Shown: positions 25,529 through 34,851, numbered from the stretch's first letter. The stretch: 64,000 nucleotides of DNA from Solirubrobacter sp963792915 (GCA_963792915.1 CAWBYD010000004.1:478070-542069); one strand, 5' to 3'. The notes: generated by a model not told the origin, from the letters alone. Numbers and translations are program-made.

Positions 25529-26267
25529 GCCGCCCCTCGAGGTGGCCGTGGACGGCGAACGTGCGCTCCGCCTCACCGAACGTCACCGTGCCGGGCAGCA
25601 GGATCGGCTGCTTGAAGCGCACGTCGACGGTGTAGGCATCGGGCAGCCGCAGCGCGGCCAGGCAGCGCGCCTTCGTCCACATGCCGTGGGCGATCGCGCG
25701 CGGGAAGCCGAACGCCTTCGCGCTCCAGGCGTGCAGGTGGATCGGGTTGTGGTCCCCTGACACGGCTGCGTAGCGGCGCCCGAGATCCTCCGGCAGCCGC
25801 CAGATGGTGTGCCCCGCCGGCGCCTCGAACGCGGCCTCGCGTGGGAGCGACTCGTCGCCGCCGCCGCGTTTGAGGTTGGTCGAGATGTCCTCCCACACGA
25901 GCTCGCCGTCCACGAACCCCTCGCTGACGAAGTCGAACGCGCGCCCCCGCCGGTGCGGGCGCAGCGCGCTGACAGAGACCTTCAGGGTCAGCGGCTCGCC
26001 GAGCGCCAGCGGCCGGTGCTGGACGATCCGGTTGGCGATGTGGACGACGCCGACGGCGCTGAACGGCGCCTTCGCGAGCAGCTGCAGGTGCAGCCCGAAC
26101 GCGAGCACGTGCGGGTAGGTGGCGGGCAGCTCGTCACGGAGCGTGAAGCTGCAGACGTGCGCGTAGGCGGCGAGATGGTCGCGATCGACCGTGACGGCGC
26201 GCTCGAGCACGTCCGCCGGCATGTCGTCGCCGCGGCCGGGCAGCACCGCTCTGAGCGTGGTGAACAT
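25521..26267 (-). CDS. MaoC-like (R)-specific enoyl-CoA hydratase/dehydratase
   Basis: 248 residues. The hydratase-2 motif is present in the C-terminal half: SGDHNPIHLHAWSAKAFGFPRAIAHGM (catalytic Asp and His in GDHNPIH). The N-terminal half is a second, degenerate hot-dog fold, as in double-hot-dog MaoC proteins. It would hydrate enoyl-CoA. It is the last gene of the five-gene lipid operon, 2 nt after the FabG4-like gene, and in mycobacteria FabG4 and a MaoC-type HtdX are likewise neighbours. Confidence 0.82.
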   Translation of the reverse strand: MFTTLRAVLPGRGDDMPADVLERAVTVDRDHLAAYAHVCSFTLRDELPATYPHVLAFGLHLQLLAKAPFSAVGVVHIANRIVQHRPLALGEPLTLKVSVSALRPHRRGRAFDFVSEGFVDGELVWEDISTNLKRGGGDESLPREAAFEAPAGHTIWRLPEDLGRRYAAVSGDHNPIHLHAWSAKAFGFPRAIAHGMWTKARCLAALRLPDAYTVDVRFKQPILLPGTVTFGEAERTFAVHGHLEGRLT

Positions 26268-26269
26268 CG

Positions 26270-27571
26270 CTACGCCCCCAGCAGCGACTGGCCGCAGACG
26301 CGCACGACGTTGCCGTTCACGCCGCCGCTGCCCGGCGACGCGAACCAGGCGATCGTCTCCGCGACGTCCACCGGCAGCCCGCCCTGGCGCAGGCTGTTCA
26401 TGCGCCGCCCGGCCTCGCGGACGCCGATCGGCATCGCGGCCGTCATCTGGGTCTCGATGAACCCCGGCGCCACCGCGTTGATCGTGATCCCGCGCGAGAG
26501 CCCGGGCGCGAGCGCCTCGACGAGCCCGATCAGCCCGGCCTTGGACGTCGCGTAGTTGGTCTGCCCGGCGTTGCCGGCGATGGCGCTCATCGAGCTCACG
26601 CAGACGATCCGCGCGTCGTCGTTGAGCACTGGCGCGAGCGCCTCGGTGATCCGCTCGGGCGCGAGCAGGTTGACCTCCATCAGGCTCTGCCAGCGCTCCT
26701 CGGGCATCTTGGCCAGCGTGCGGTCCTTCGTCACGCCGGCGTTGTGGACCACGATGTCGAGCCCGTCGGCGAAGCGCCGGGCGAGCTCCTCCGGCGCGTC
26801 CGCGGCCGTGATGTCGAGCTCGAGCTCGGCGCCCGTTCCCGGGACGTCGAGCGCGACGACCTCGGCGCCGTCGCGCTCCAGCGTCTCGGCGATCGAGCGG
26901 CCGATCCCGCGCGACGCGCCGGTGACGAGCGCGAGCTTGCCGTCCAGCGGCCGGCTCCAGTCGACGGCCGGACGGCGCTCGCTCGGCGTGATCCGTACGA
27001 CCTGCCCGTCGACGTAGGCCGAGCGCGGCGAGAGCAGGAAGCGCAGCGTGGACTCGAGCTGGTCCTCCGCGCCCGCGGCCACCTGCACGAGCTGCACCGT
27101 CGCGCCGCGGCCGATCTCCTTGGCCAGCGAGCGCGTGAAGCCCTCCAGCGCGCGCTGGGGCACGTCGGCGGGCGGGCCGCCGATCACCACGACGCGCCCG
27201 CACGTCAGCACGCGGCCGACGGTCGGATAGAAGAAGCGCTGCAGCTCGACGAGCTCGCTCGCGGTCGCGATGCCGGTGGCGTCGAACACCAGCGCCTTGA
27301 AGCGCTGGACGTCGTTGAGCACCGCGGCGTCGAGCTGCGCGGACGCCGCCGCCGAGCGCACGGGCTCGTCGAGCGCGGTGACGGTCTCGGCGCCCATCGA
27401 CTTCAACGCGCGCGCGGCGGCGCCGACGGCGCGGCCCTCGCCGCCCAACAGCACCGGACCGCTGATCCGCGCGCTGCCGCGCTCGAGCGCGACCGGCGTG
27501 GGGAGCCCGACACGTGCGGCCAGCGCACCGGCGAGGGGCAGATTCACGAATTGCGAGTAGCGGTCGCTCAT
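26270..27571 (-). CDS. High-molecular-weight 3-oxoacyl reductase, FabG4 type
   Basis: 433 residues, longer than the 250 of ordinary FabG. The N-terminal 210 residues form an inactive Rossmann domain (no intact glycine motif). The C-terminal domain is a classical SDR with LVTGASRGIGRS (about 214-225), NAG and the catalytic NYATSK. This matches mycobacterial FabG4 (Rv0242c), which reduces 3-oxoacyl-CoA with NAD(H). It overlaps the thiolase stop codon and is followed by MaoC. Role in beta-oxidation or a reductive lipid pathway inferred from the operon. Confidence 0.85.
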   Translation of the reverse strand: MSDRYSQFVNLPLAGALAARVGLPTPVALERGSARISGPVLLGGEGRAVGAAARALKSMGAETVTALDEPVRSAAASAQLDAAVLNDVQRFKALVFDATGIATASELVELQRFFYPTVGRVLTCGRVVVIGGPPADVPQRALEGFTRSLAKEIGRGATVQLVQVAAGAEDQLESTLRFLLSPRSAYVDGQVVRITPSERRPAVDWSRPLDGKLALVTGASRGIGRSIAETLERDGAEVVALDVPGTGAELELDITAADAPEELARRFADGLDIVVHNAGVTKDRTLAKMPEERWQSLMEVNLLAPERITEALAPVLNDDARIVCVSSMSAIAGNAGQTNYATSKAGLIGLVEALAPGLSRGITINAVAPGFIETQMTAAMPIGVREAGRRMNSLRQGGLPVDVAETIAWFASPGSGGVNGNVVRVCGQSLLGA

Positions 27572-28848
27572 CACTTCTCCAGGATCGCGACGACGCCCTG
27601 GCCGCCGGCGGCGCAGATGCTGATGAGGCCACGGCCGGAGCCGCGCTCGTCGAGCGCCTTGGCCAGCCCGGCCACGATCCGGCCGCCGGTGGCGGCGAAC
27701 GGATGGCCGGCGGCCAGCGAGCCGCCGTTGACGTTGAGCTTGGAGCGGTCGATCTGCCCGAGCGGCTTGTCGCGCCCGACGCGCTCGTGGTTGAACACCG
27801 GGTCGCCCCACGCCTTGAGCGTCGCGAGCACCTGGGAGGCGAACGCCTCGTGGATCTCGTAGAGATCGAAGTCCTGCAGCGCCAGCCCGACGCGATCGAG
27901 CATCCGCGGCAGCGCGTACGCGGGCGCCATCAGCAGCCCCTCGCCCTGGTGGACGTGGTCGACGGCCGCCGTCTGGGCCTCGCTGAAGTAGGCCAGCACG
28001 GGCAGCCCACGCTCGGCCGCCCAGCCCTCGCTGGCCAGCAGCACGACGGACGCGCCGTCGGTCAGCGGCGTCGAGTTGCCCGCGGTCATGGTGCCGCGCT
28101 CGCCGCCGAACACCGGCGCGAGCTTGGCGAGCCGCTCGACGCTCGAGTCCGGGCGCAGGTTCTCGTCGCGCTCGAGCCCGAGGTAGGGCGTGACCAGCGA
28201 GTCGTTGAACCCGCGCTCGTACGCGGCGGCCAGGCGCTGGTGCGACGCGGCGGCGAGCTCGTCCTGCTCGGCGCGCGTGACGCCCCAGTCGAGCGCCGTC
28301 AGCGCCGCGTGCTCGCCCATCGACAGGCCGGTGCGCGGCTCGGCGTTGCGCGGGACCTCCGGCACCACCTGGCCGGGGCGCAGGCGCGTGATCGTCGCGG
28401 CGCGGGCCGGCAGCGACTTCGCGCGGCGGAGGTCGAGCAGGATGTGGCGCAGGTCCTCGTTGACCGCGATCGGCGCGTCCGAGGCGGTGTCGACGCCGCC
28501 CGCGATCCCGGCGTCGATCTGGCCCAGCGCGATCTTGTTGGCGACCGCGATGACCGCCTCGAGCCCGGTGCCGCAGGCCTGCTGCACGTCGTAGGCCGGC
28601 GTCTGGGGCGCGAGCTTTGAGCCCAGCACCGACTCGCGCGTGAGGTCGCGGTCGCGGGAGTGCTTGAGCACCGCGCCGGCGACGACCTCGCCGAGCCGCT
28701 CGTCGGCCAGCGCGTAGCGGTCGACGAGCCCGTCGAGCGTCGCGGTGAGCATGTCCTGGTCGGACGCGTGGGCGTAGGTGCCGTTCGCGCGCGCGAACGG
28801 GATGCGGTTGCCGCCGATGATGGCCACGCGGCGGGTCTCGGTTCTCAT
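27571..28848 (-). CDS. Acetyl-CoA acetyltransferase (thiolase)
   Basis: 425 residues. The acylated cysteine is C92 (QQACGTGLEA). HEAFASQ, the GHPFAATG histidine and the second cysteine in CAAGGQG complete the active site. It cleaves 3-ketoacyl-CoA in beta-oxidation (or condenses two acyl-CoA). Coupled to the TetR gene upstream and FabG4 downstream by 1-4-nt overlaps, in the same order as the mycobacterial fadA2-fabG4 cluster. Confidence 0.9.
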   Translation of the reverse strand: MRTETRRVAIIGGNRIPFARANGTYAHASDQDMLTATLDGLVDRYALADERLGEVVAGAVLKHSRDRDLTRESVLGSKLAPQTPAYDVQQACGTGLEAVIAVANKIALGQIDAGIAGGVDTASDAPIAVNEDLRHILLDLRRAKSLPARAATITRLRPGQVVPEVPRNAEPRTGLSMGEHAALTALDWGVTRAEQDELAAASHQRLAAAYERGFNDSLVTPYLGLERDENLRPDSSVERLAKLAPVFGGERGTMTAGNSTPLTDGASVVLLASEGWAAERGLPVLAYFSEAQTAAVDHVHQGEGLLMAPAYALPRMLDRVGLALQDFDLYEIHEAFASQVLATLKAWGDPVFNHERVGRDKPLGQIDRSKLNVNGGSLAAGHPFAATGGRIVAGLAKALDERGSGRGLISICAAGGQGVVAILEK

Positions 28849-29420
28849 GGGTGCCTCGTCAGTCCGGGTTCGATGGTGGCGATCAGCAGTTCGGCGGCCT
28901 TCGCGGCGGGCATCGCGTCGGTCCGCAGCCACCAGCGGCCGAGCGCCTCGGCGGCGCCGAGGATCGCGACCGACAGCGGCTCGGACGCCCGCTCCTGGGT
29001 GAGGTCCAGCAGCGCGGCGCTGACGAGCTGCTCCAGCCGGTCGCGGTACTCGGCGACGCGCTGCGCCACCTCGCCGCCGACCGGCAGCGTCGGGTCGTAG
29101 AGCACGCGCCAGGCGTCGCGCTCGGCGTCGAGGAACGCGAAGAACGCGTGGATGCCGGAGCGCAGCGCCTCCTGCTGGGTGCGCGCGTCCTGCACGGCGC
29201 CGATCACGGCCGCGGTCAGCGCGTCGCCGGCGGGCCGCATGCACTCCAGGAACAGCTGTTCCTTGTTGCCGAAGTAGTTGTAGAGCAGCGGCTTCGTGAC
29301 GCCGACGGCGGCCGCCACCTCGTCCATCGTCACGTCGGCGTAGCCGCGCGCCGCAAACAGCGCGCGCGCCGCGTCGAGCGTCTGGCGCTCGCGCTCGGCC
29401 CGTGGCAGCCGCGTCCTCAT
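28845..29420 (-). CDS. TetR-family transcriptional regulator
   Basis: 191 residues. The N-terminal helix-turn-helix is clear: TLDAARALFAARGYADVTMDEVAAAVGVTKPLLYNYFGNKEQLF. The C-terminal part is a helical ligand domain. It is the second gene of the acyl-CoA operon, overlapping both neighbours by 4 nt, and probably represses the operon until an acyl-CoA ligand binds. A palindrome at 31305-31338 upstream of the operon is the likely operator. Confidence 0.88.
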   Translation of the reverse strand: MRTRLPRAERERQTLDAARALFAARGYADVTMDEVAAAVGVTKPLLYNYFGNKEQLFLECMRPAGDALTAAVIGAVQDARTQQEALRSGIHAFFAFLDAERDAWRVLYDPTLPVGGEVAQRVAEYRDRLEQLVSAALLDLTQERASEPLSVAILGAAEALGRWWLRTDAMPAAKAAELLIATIEPGLTRHP

Positions 29421-31297
29421 GCGGCGACCGCGGCCGCCACGGCGCGGGCGTCGCCGAGGCAGCTCTCCGGCACTCCGAACGCGTCCACGAGCGTCCGTGC
29501 ATCGGGGCGCAGCTCGCCGCAGAGCGTGTTGACCGCCTTGACGACCGCCTTCGAGCGGCTGCCGTTCAGGCGCCCGTGCTCCTGGTAGTAGCCGCGCTCG
29601 GCCTCGATGCGGTGCAGCGCGAACAGGCTGCACAGCCGCCCGAGCAGCGGATCGCGGTCCGCGACGGCGGCGAATGCCTCGAGCACGACCAGGTCCACCC
29701 AGGCGCGGGCGAGCTCGACGACGTGGTCCTGGCAGTCGACGAGCACGTCGAACGGGTCGCGCCGCGCGTCGATGCCGCCCTTCAGGCGGCGCGCGGCGCC
29801 GGCCAGCAGGTGCTCGTGGCGCCAGCGGAAGAGGTCGAGCTGGGTCGTGCGCTCGAGCAGGTCGGCGCCGTCGTCGCGACCGGGCAGCAGGGAGGCGGCG
29901 AGCTTGCGCAGCGCCGCCCGCTCGGTCAGCACGCCGAGCGCCTGGCCCGCCACGAACTGCGCCATCCCGAGCGGGTCGAGCTCGCCGAACGCGTCCTTGT
30001 AGTCGGTCAGCAGGTTCTTGGCGGCGAGCTGGAGCAGGACGGTGTTGTCGCCCTCGAAGGTGGTGAAGACGTCCGTGTCGGCCTTCAGCGTCGCGAAGCG
30101 GCTGGCGCGCAGGTAGCCGGCGCCGCCGCAGGCCTCGCGGCAGGTCTGGATCGTGCCGGTCGCGTGCCAGGTGGCGACCGCCTTCACGCCCGCGGCGAGC
30201 GTCTCCAGCTGGCGCGTGCGGCGCTCGTCGGGCTCGGCGGCGGTGAAGACCTCGTGCAGCTCGGCGACCAGCCGCTGCTGCGCGAACGACAGGGCGTACG
30301 TGGTGGCGAGCGCCGGCAGCAGCTTGCGCTGGTGCGTGCGGTAGTCCATCAGCAGCGCCTCGGCGGCGCCGGGCGCCCCGAACTGCCGGCGCTCCAGCGC
30401 GCGCCGGATGGCGATCGTCAGCGCGACCTTGGTGGCGCTGATCGACGCGCCGGAGACGCTGACGCGGCCCTGGATGAGCGTGCCGAGCATCGTGAAGAAG
30501 CGCTTCGCGGAGTTCTCGATCGGGCTCGAGTACGCGCCGTCGGGAGCGACCGCGGCGTAGCGGTCGAGCAGGTTCTCGCGCGGCACGCGCACGTGGTCGA
30601 ACCACAGGCGGCCGTTGTCGACGCCGTTGAGGCCGAGCTTGGCGCCGCAGTCGGAGATCCGCACGCCGGGCAGCGGCTCGCCGTGCTCGTCGCGGATCTC
30701 CACCAGCAGCGCGTGCACGCCGCGCTCGGACCCGCCGGCGATCAGCTGCGCGAACACCACCGCCATGCGGCCGTCGCGGGCGGCGTTGCCGATGTAGTCC
30801 TTGCGCGCGTCGTCGTCGGGCGTATGGATGACGAACTCGCCGTCCTCGTAGGTCGCCGTCGTGGCGAGCGCCTGCACGTTGGACCCGTGGCCGGTCTCGG
30901 TCATCGCGAAGCATCCGGGCAGGTCGAGCGCGGCGACGTCGCGCAGGTAGCGCTCGTGGTGGCGCTGGGTACCGAGATGCAGGATCGCGCCGCCGAACAG
31001 GCCGAACTGCACGCCGCACTTGACCAGCAGCGAGAGGTCGCCCAGCGCGAGGGTCTCGAACGACGTCACGCTGCCGCCCGGGTTGTCCTGCCCGCCGTAC
31101 GCGGACGGGTAGCCGCGCCCGGTGTCGCCCTCCGAGGCCAGCTCGCGCGCCCACGCCAGCACCTGCGCGCGGTGCGCCTCGGTCTCGAGCTCGTCGATCG
31201 GCGCGTTGCCGGGCTGGGAGAGCCACCACCGAACGCGTTCGCGGATCTCGGGGTAGTCCCCGTCGAGCAACGTCTTGAGGGTCTCCAGGGTGCTCAT
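29417..31297 (-). CDS. Acyl-CoA oxidase/dehydrogenase, ACOX-like
   Basis: 626 residues, longer than the 380-390 of common acyl-CoA dehydrogenases and close to peroxisomal acyl-CoA oxidases. FAMTETGHGSNV is the FAD/substrate segment, CREACGGAGYL and TFEGDNTVLLQLAAKNL the ACOX signatures, and an added C-terminal helical domain follows. It introduces the 2,3 double bond into acyl-CoA using FAD. The first gene of the five-gene operon (ACOX, TetR, thiolase, FabG4, MaoC), so the operon covers all beta-oxidation steps. Oxidase versus dehydrogenase activity cannot be settled from sequence. Confidence 0.88.
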   Translation of the reverse strand: MSTLETLKTLLDGDYPEIRERVRWWLSQPGNAPIDELETEAHRAQVLAWARELASEGDTGRGYPSAYGGQDNPGGSVTSFETLALGDLSLLVKCGVQFGLFGGAILHLGTQRHHERYLRDVAALDLPGCFAMTETGHGSNVQALATTATYEDGEFVIHTPDDDARKDYIGNAARDGRMAVVFAQLIAGGSERGVHALLVEIRDEHGEPLPGVRISDCGAKLGLNGVDNGRLWFDHVRVPRENLLDRYAAVAPDGAYSSPIENSAKRFFTMLGTLIQGRVSVSGASISATKVALTIAIRRALERRQFGAPGAAEALLMDYRTHQRKLLPALATTYALSFAQQRLVAELHEVFTAAEPDERRTRQLETLAAGVKAVATWHATGTIQTCREACGGAGYLRASRFATLKADTDVFTTFEGDNTVLLQLAAKNLLTDYKDAFGELDPLGMAQFVAGQALGVLTERAALRKLAASLLPGRDDGADLLERTTQLDLFRWRHEHLLAGAARRLKGGIDARRDPFDVLVDCQDHVVELARAWVDLVVLEAFAAVADRDPLLGRLCSLFALHRIEAERGYYQEHGRLNGSRSKAVVKAVNTLCGELRPDARTLVDAFGVPESCLGDARAVAAAVAA

Positions 31298-31304
31298 GGG
31301 GCGG

Positions 31305-31338
31305 AGTTACCCAGCTATAAATTTCTATACCGGTAACT
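31305..31338. promoter_or_regulatory. Candidate TetR operator over the acyl-CoA operon promoter
   Basis: A perfect 7-bp inverted repeat, AGTTACC (31305-31311) and GGTAACT (31332-31338), flanks an AT-rich core with TATA-like hexamers. The right arm overlaps the palindrome TACCGGTA (31328-31335). This is the only AT-rich stretch nearby and lies 8 nt before the acyl-CoA oxidase start. The setting fits autoregulation by the operon's TetR protein. Confidence 0.5.
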
Positions 31339-31379
31339 GTGACGCTTCGCACGCGCTCAAGACCGGCCGGGTAGCTGCC

Positions 31380-31385
31380 GATAAG
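31380..31385 (+). promoter_or_regulatory. Putative -10 element (GATAAG) of the subtilase gene
   Basis: GATAAG ends exactly 8 nt before the ATG at 31394. No Shine-Dalgarno site intervenes, so a leaderless mRNA is likely. Confidence 0.4.
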
Positions 31386-31393
31386 GCTCGTGC

Positions 31394-33139
31394 ATGCGTC
31401 GCTCCCTCGCCATGCTGGCTGCCCTGATCGCGCTCGCGGTACCCGCGGGCGCGCGCGCGGACGCAGGCGACATCATCGTCCAGCGCGAGCCCGGCACCCG
31501 CGCGGCCCAGATCGACTCCGACGCCGGCGTCCGCCGCGTCGAGACGCTGCCGATCACGCGCACCGAGGTGGTCGATCCGAGCGGTTCGCAGGCGGCGGCG
31601 CTCGCGGCGCTGCGGGCCGACGACGACGTCGTCTACGCGGAGCCCGACCGGCGCATCTCGGTCGCGAGCAACGACACCTTCTACAACTCCCAATGGGGGC
31701 TGGTCAACAGCGGACAGGGCGTCGGCGGGCAGTACGGGACGCCCGGCGACGACATCCACGCGCTCGCCGCCTGGACCCGCAGCACCGGCGCGGGCGTGAC
31801 CGTCGCGGTGGTCGACACCGGCGTGCTCTTCACGCACGCCGACCTCCAGGGGCAGTTCGCGACCAACGCCGCCGACCCGGTCAACGGCGCCGACGACGAC
31901 GGCAACGGCTACGTCGACGACTACCGCGGCTGGGACTGGGTGACGGGCGACAACGACCCGACCGACCAGCACGGCCACGGTACCCACGTCTCCGGCACGA
32001 TCGCCGCGCTCGCCGACAACGGCATCGGCGTCGCCGGCGTCGCTCCCGCCGCGAAGGTCCTCCCGCTGCGCGTGCTCGACGCCAACGGGAGCGGCTGGAT
32101 GAGCGCGATCGCGGCGGCGTTCGCCTACGCGGGGCGCCAAGGCGTGCGGATCGTCAACGCCTCGCTCGGCGGTCCGGACTCGCAGGCCGTCGACGACGCG
32201 ATCGCCGCGTATCCGGACACGCTCTACGTCGTCGCCGCCGGCAACGGCAGCCTCGACGACGACGGCCCCGGGGCGAGCTTCCCCTGCGCGGCGCCGGCGC
32301 CGAACGTGCTGTGCGTCGGCGCGACCGACAACAAGGACAACCCGGCGAGCTTCTCCAACTACGGCGCCACCAGCGTCGACCTCCACGCGCCGGGCGTGAA
32401 CATCGTCTCCTCCTACTTCACCTCGCCGGCGTCCTATGTGCTGATGAGCGGGACGTCGATGGCCACGCCGCACGTCGCGGGCGCCGCCGCGCTCGCGCTC
32501 GCCGCCTACCCCGCGGCCACCGCGGGCCAGCTCAAGGCGGCGCTGATGAGCTCGGTCGACGCGCGCGCCTCGCTCGCCGGCAAGAGCGTGAGCGGCGGGC
32601 GGGTGAACGCCGACGCCGCGATCACCGCCCTGCAGACGCAGATCGAGACGCCCCTGCCGGTCGACACGCCCACGCCCACGCCGACTCCCACGCCCACGCC
32701 CACAGCCACGCCCACGCCGGTGCCGACGGCCACGCCCGAGCCGACGGCGACGCCGCTGCCCGTCGCGACGCCGACGGTCACCCCCGAGCCCGCGGCGCCG
32801 CCCGCCGTCATGCCGGTCGCCCCGCCGCCCGCCTGGGTCGCCCCGGTCTTCCCCGCACGCCTCTCGGGCGTCACCGTGCGCGGCTCGCTGCGCGGCCGCA
32901 ACGGGCGCCTGCGGATCAGCTTCATGCTCGACCGCGCCGCGGCCGTCCGCTTCCGCGTCACCGCGCTCCGCGGCTCGGGCACGAGCACGTGGACGCGGCG
33001 CGCGTCGGCCGGGGCCAGCCTCGTCTCGCTCTCGCGCCGGCTCCCGACGCACCGGACGCTCGCGCCCGGCCGCTACCGGCTCTCGATCGGCCTCGACGCG
33101 ACGGCGCTGACGGCGTCGTTCAGCGTCGGCGCCGGCTGA
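31394..33139 (+). CDS. Secreted subtilisin-like serine protease (S8)
   Basis: 581 residues. A signal peptide covers about 1-22 (ends GARADA). An inhibitor-like propeptide runs to about 90. The S8 domain (about 95-410) holds D141 (VAVVDTGV), H195 (HGHGTHVSG) and S355 (GTSMATPHVAG). A Thr-Pro repeat linker (about 418-470) and a C-terminal beta-rich domain of about 100 residues follow, which may attach to the cell surface. Catalytic triad intact. Its last 20 nt overlap a small convergent gene. Confidence 0.92.
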   Translation: MRRSLAMLAALIALAVPAGARADAGDIIVQREPGTRAAQIDSDAGVRRVETLPITRTEVVDPSGSQAAALAALRADDDVVYAEPDRRISVASNDTFYNSQWGLVNSGQGVGGQYGTPGDDIHALAAWTRSTGAGVTVAVVDTGVLFTHADLQGQFATNAADPVNGADDDGNGYVDDYRGWDWVTGDNDPTDQHGHGTHVSGTIAALADNGIGVAGVAPAAKVLPLRVLDANGSGWMSAIAAAFAYAGRQGVRIVNASLGGPDSQAVDDAIAAYPDTLYVVAAGNGSLDDDGPGASFPCAAPAPNVLCVGATDNKDNPASFSNYGATSVDLHAPGVNIVSSYFTSPASYVLMSGTSMATPHVAGAAALALAAYPAATAGQLKAALMSSVDARASLAGKSVSGGRVNADAAITALQTQIETPLPVDTPTPTPTPTPTPTATPTPVPTATPEPTATPLPVATPTVTPEPAAPPAVMPVAPPPAWVAPVFPARLSGVTVRGSLRGRNGRLRISFMLDRAAAVRFRVTALRGSGTSTWTRRASAGASLVSLSRRLPTHRTLAPGRYRLSIGLDATALTASFSVGAG

Positions 33140-33380
33140 ACGGGAGCGGGGACAGCCGTGCGGACGCGCCGCCTGCGAACGCCGCCGGATCGAGCTTGGA
33201 CGCCAGCACGCGCAGCTCGCCGCGCTCGGCGGGGGTGAGCCGGTGTCCGTGCCGCGCCAGCTCGAGCATGCGCGAGCGCTCGTCGCGGCTGAGGAGGCCG
33301 AGATGGCGGCGGGCCAGCAGGGCGACCTGCACGATCGAGAGCAGCTTGAAATACGGCAGGCGTCGGATGGTTCGGAACAT
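33120..33380 (-). CDS. Small conserved-looking helical protein
   Basis: 86 residues, not assigned to a family. An amphipathic or membrane-touching helix (FKLLSIVQVALLARRHLGLL, residues about 11-30) is followed by charged helices (RDERSRMLELARHGHRLTPAERGELRVLASKL). The start is supported by TAGCCT (33393-33388, minus strand) ending 7 nt upstream. It may be a small regulatory or membrane-associated protein. It overlaps the subtilase gene end to end. Confidence 0.55.
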   Translation of the reverse strand: MFRTIRRLPYFKLLSIVQVALLARRHLGLLSRDERSRMLELARHGHRLTPAERGELRVLASKLDPAAFAGGASARLSPLPFSRRRR

Positions 33381-33387
33381 GCGACCG

Positions 33388-33393
33388 AGGCTA
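33388..33393 (-). promoter_or_regulatory. Putative -10 element (TAGCCT) of the small helical protein gene
   Basis: On the minus strand TAGCCT ends 7 nt before the ATG at 33380, again with no Shine-Dalgarno site. Confidence 0.35.
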
Positions 33394-33473
33394 CCCGGAC
33401 GGCCGGAGCGGTAATTGTGGCGCGTAGGCACTCGGTAGGAGACGCAGGCGCGCCGACCACCGTGGATGAGACC

Positions 33474-34658
33474 ATGCACGCTGCCCTGGCCACGCCGACG
33501 CTCTCGCTGGAGTTGCTTCCCGACGCGGCCGTGGTGCTCGACGGCGAGGGCGCGATCATCGCCTTCAACGCTCCCGCCGCGGCGATGTTCCGGGTCCCGG
33601 CGTTGACCGGCGCGCGCTTCGCCGGCTTCCTCGAGGACACCGGGTGCCTGGACGCGGCGCTGGGCGCCGTCATGCCGGGCGACGCCGTCGCCAGCGTGCC
33701 GGTGGTCGGCGTGCGCGCCGGCGGCGTGCCGTTCCGGCTCGACGTCAGTGCGCGGCGCCTGGCCGACGGGGTCCTGTGCGTGCTGCGCGACCTGGGCCAG
33801 GAGCGGCTGCCCGACGACGCGCGGCGCTATCTCGACGAGGCCTTCGACCACATGCCGATCGGCATGGCGCTGGTCAACCCCGACGGCGAGTACGTGCGCG
33901 TGAACGATGCGCTGTGCACGCTGCTCGGCCGCGCCGAGTGCGACCTGATCGGCCGCCGCGACCAGGAGATCACGCACCCCGACGACCGCCAGCGCGACGT
34001 CGACGCCGCCTGGCGCGTCCTGCGTGGCGAGTGCAGCACGTGGCAGTGCGAGAAGCGCTTCGTGCGCCCGGACGGCGAGCTCGTCTGGACGCTGGTCAAC
34101 CTCACGTTCCTGCGCGACCACTACGGCCGCCCGCTCTGCTGGGTCGGCCAGTTCCAGGACATCAGCGAGCGCCGCGCGCTCGAGGTCGAACTGCAGCGCC
34201 AGGCCTCTCGCGACCCGCTGACCGACGCGCTGAACCGCCGTGGGTTCGACCTCGAGCTGGCGCACGCCGCCGCCGGCACCGCGGTCCTGATGGTCGACCT
34301 CGACGGATTCAAGGAGACCAACGACATCTACGGCCACGACGCCGGCGACGACCTGCTGCGCGGCACCGCGTCCGCCATCCTCGGCCGCCTGCGCCGCGGC
34401 GACGTGCTCGCGCGCCTGGGCGGCGACGAGTTCGCGGTGCTCCTGCCGGGCTGCGCCGCCGGCGAGGCCGAGCGCGTGGCGGCCGACCTCGTCGCGGTGA
34501 TCGCGGCCCAGCGCTTCAAGTTCGGCGCGGTGCCGCGCTCGATCACCGCCTCGATCGGCGTCGCCATGGTCGATCCCTGCGAGCCCGCGCTGGCCGTCTC
34601 CGCCGCCGACCGCGCGATGTACGCCGCCAAGGCCGCCGGCGGCGACTGCGTCCGCTAA
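33474..34658 (+). CDS. PAS-PAS diguanylate cyclase (GGDEF)
   Basis: 394 residues from the ATG at 33474 (a GTG at 33462 is in frame). Two sensory PAS domains (about 10-110 and 118-235, the second with a PAC motif WVGQFQDISERR) precede a GGDEF domain with the intact catalytic motif (residues 316-320) and LDGFKETND. It should make cyclic di-GMP from GTP. No membrane helix, so cytoplasmic. No RxxD inhibitory site just before the motif (residues 311-314 read VLAR). The window also has a GGDEF-EAL protein at 52208-54322 that may oppose it. Confidence 0.9.
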   Translation: MHAALATPTLSLELLPDAAVVLDGEGAIIAFNAPAAAMFRVPALTGARFAGFLEDTGCLDAALGAVMPGDAVASVPVVGVRAGGVPFRLDVSARRLADGVLCVLRDLGQERLPDDARRYLDEAFDHMPIGMALVNPDGEYVRVNDALCTLLGRAECDLIGRRDQEITHPDDRQRDVDAAWRVLRGECSTWQCEKRFVRPDGELVWTLVNLTFLRDHYGRPLCWVGQFQDISERRALEVELQRQASRDPLTDALNRRGFDLELAHAAAGTAVLMVDLDGFKETNDIYGHDAGDDLLRGTASAILGRLRRGDVLARLGGDEFAVLLPGCAAGEAERVAADLVAVIAAQRFKFGAVPRSITASIGVAMVDPCEPALAVSAADRAMYAAKAAGGDCVR

Positions 34659-34688
34659 ACGGACGCTTCCTTGAGTACGACGCATTCC

Positions 34689-34705
34689 GGCGGGCACGGC
34701 CCGCC
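34689..34705 (+). terminator. Hairpin downstream of the diguanylate cyclase gene
   Basis: A 7-bp stem GGCGGGC/GCCCGCC with an ACG loop begins 30 nt after the stop at 34658. No U tract follows. It is a weak terminator candidate in the 193-bp gap before the convergent protease gene. Confidence 0.35.
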
Positions 34706-34851
34706 GCTGCCTCGCCCGGGGGGCTCGTCACCGCTTCGCTCGGCCGGGCGGCGGCCGCCGCACACGTACCACCAGTATGCGAGCGGCGTCCGCCGCAGGC
34801 AGCGACGACCCGTGCATTCCCCGGGCGATGCGCCGTACTCTCGGACGCGTC

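Noticed and set aside
29402..33673. Long open frames antisense to the acyl-CoA oxidase gene and the subtilase gene
   Set aside because: Same compositional artefact; the sense proteins have full motif sets.
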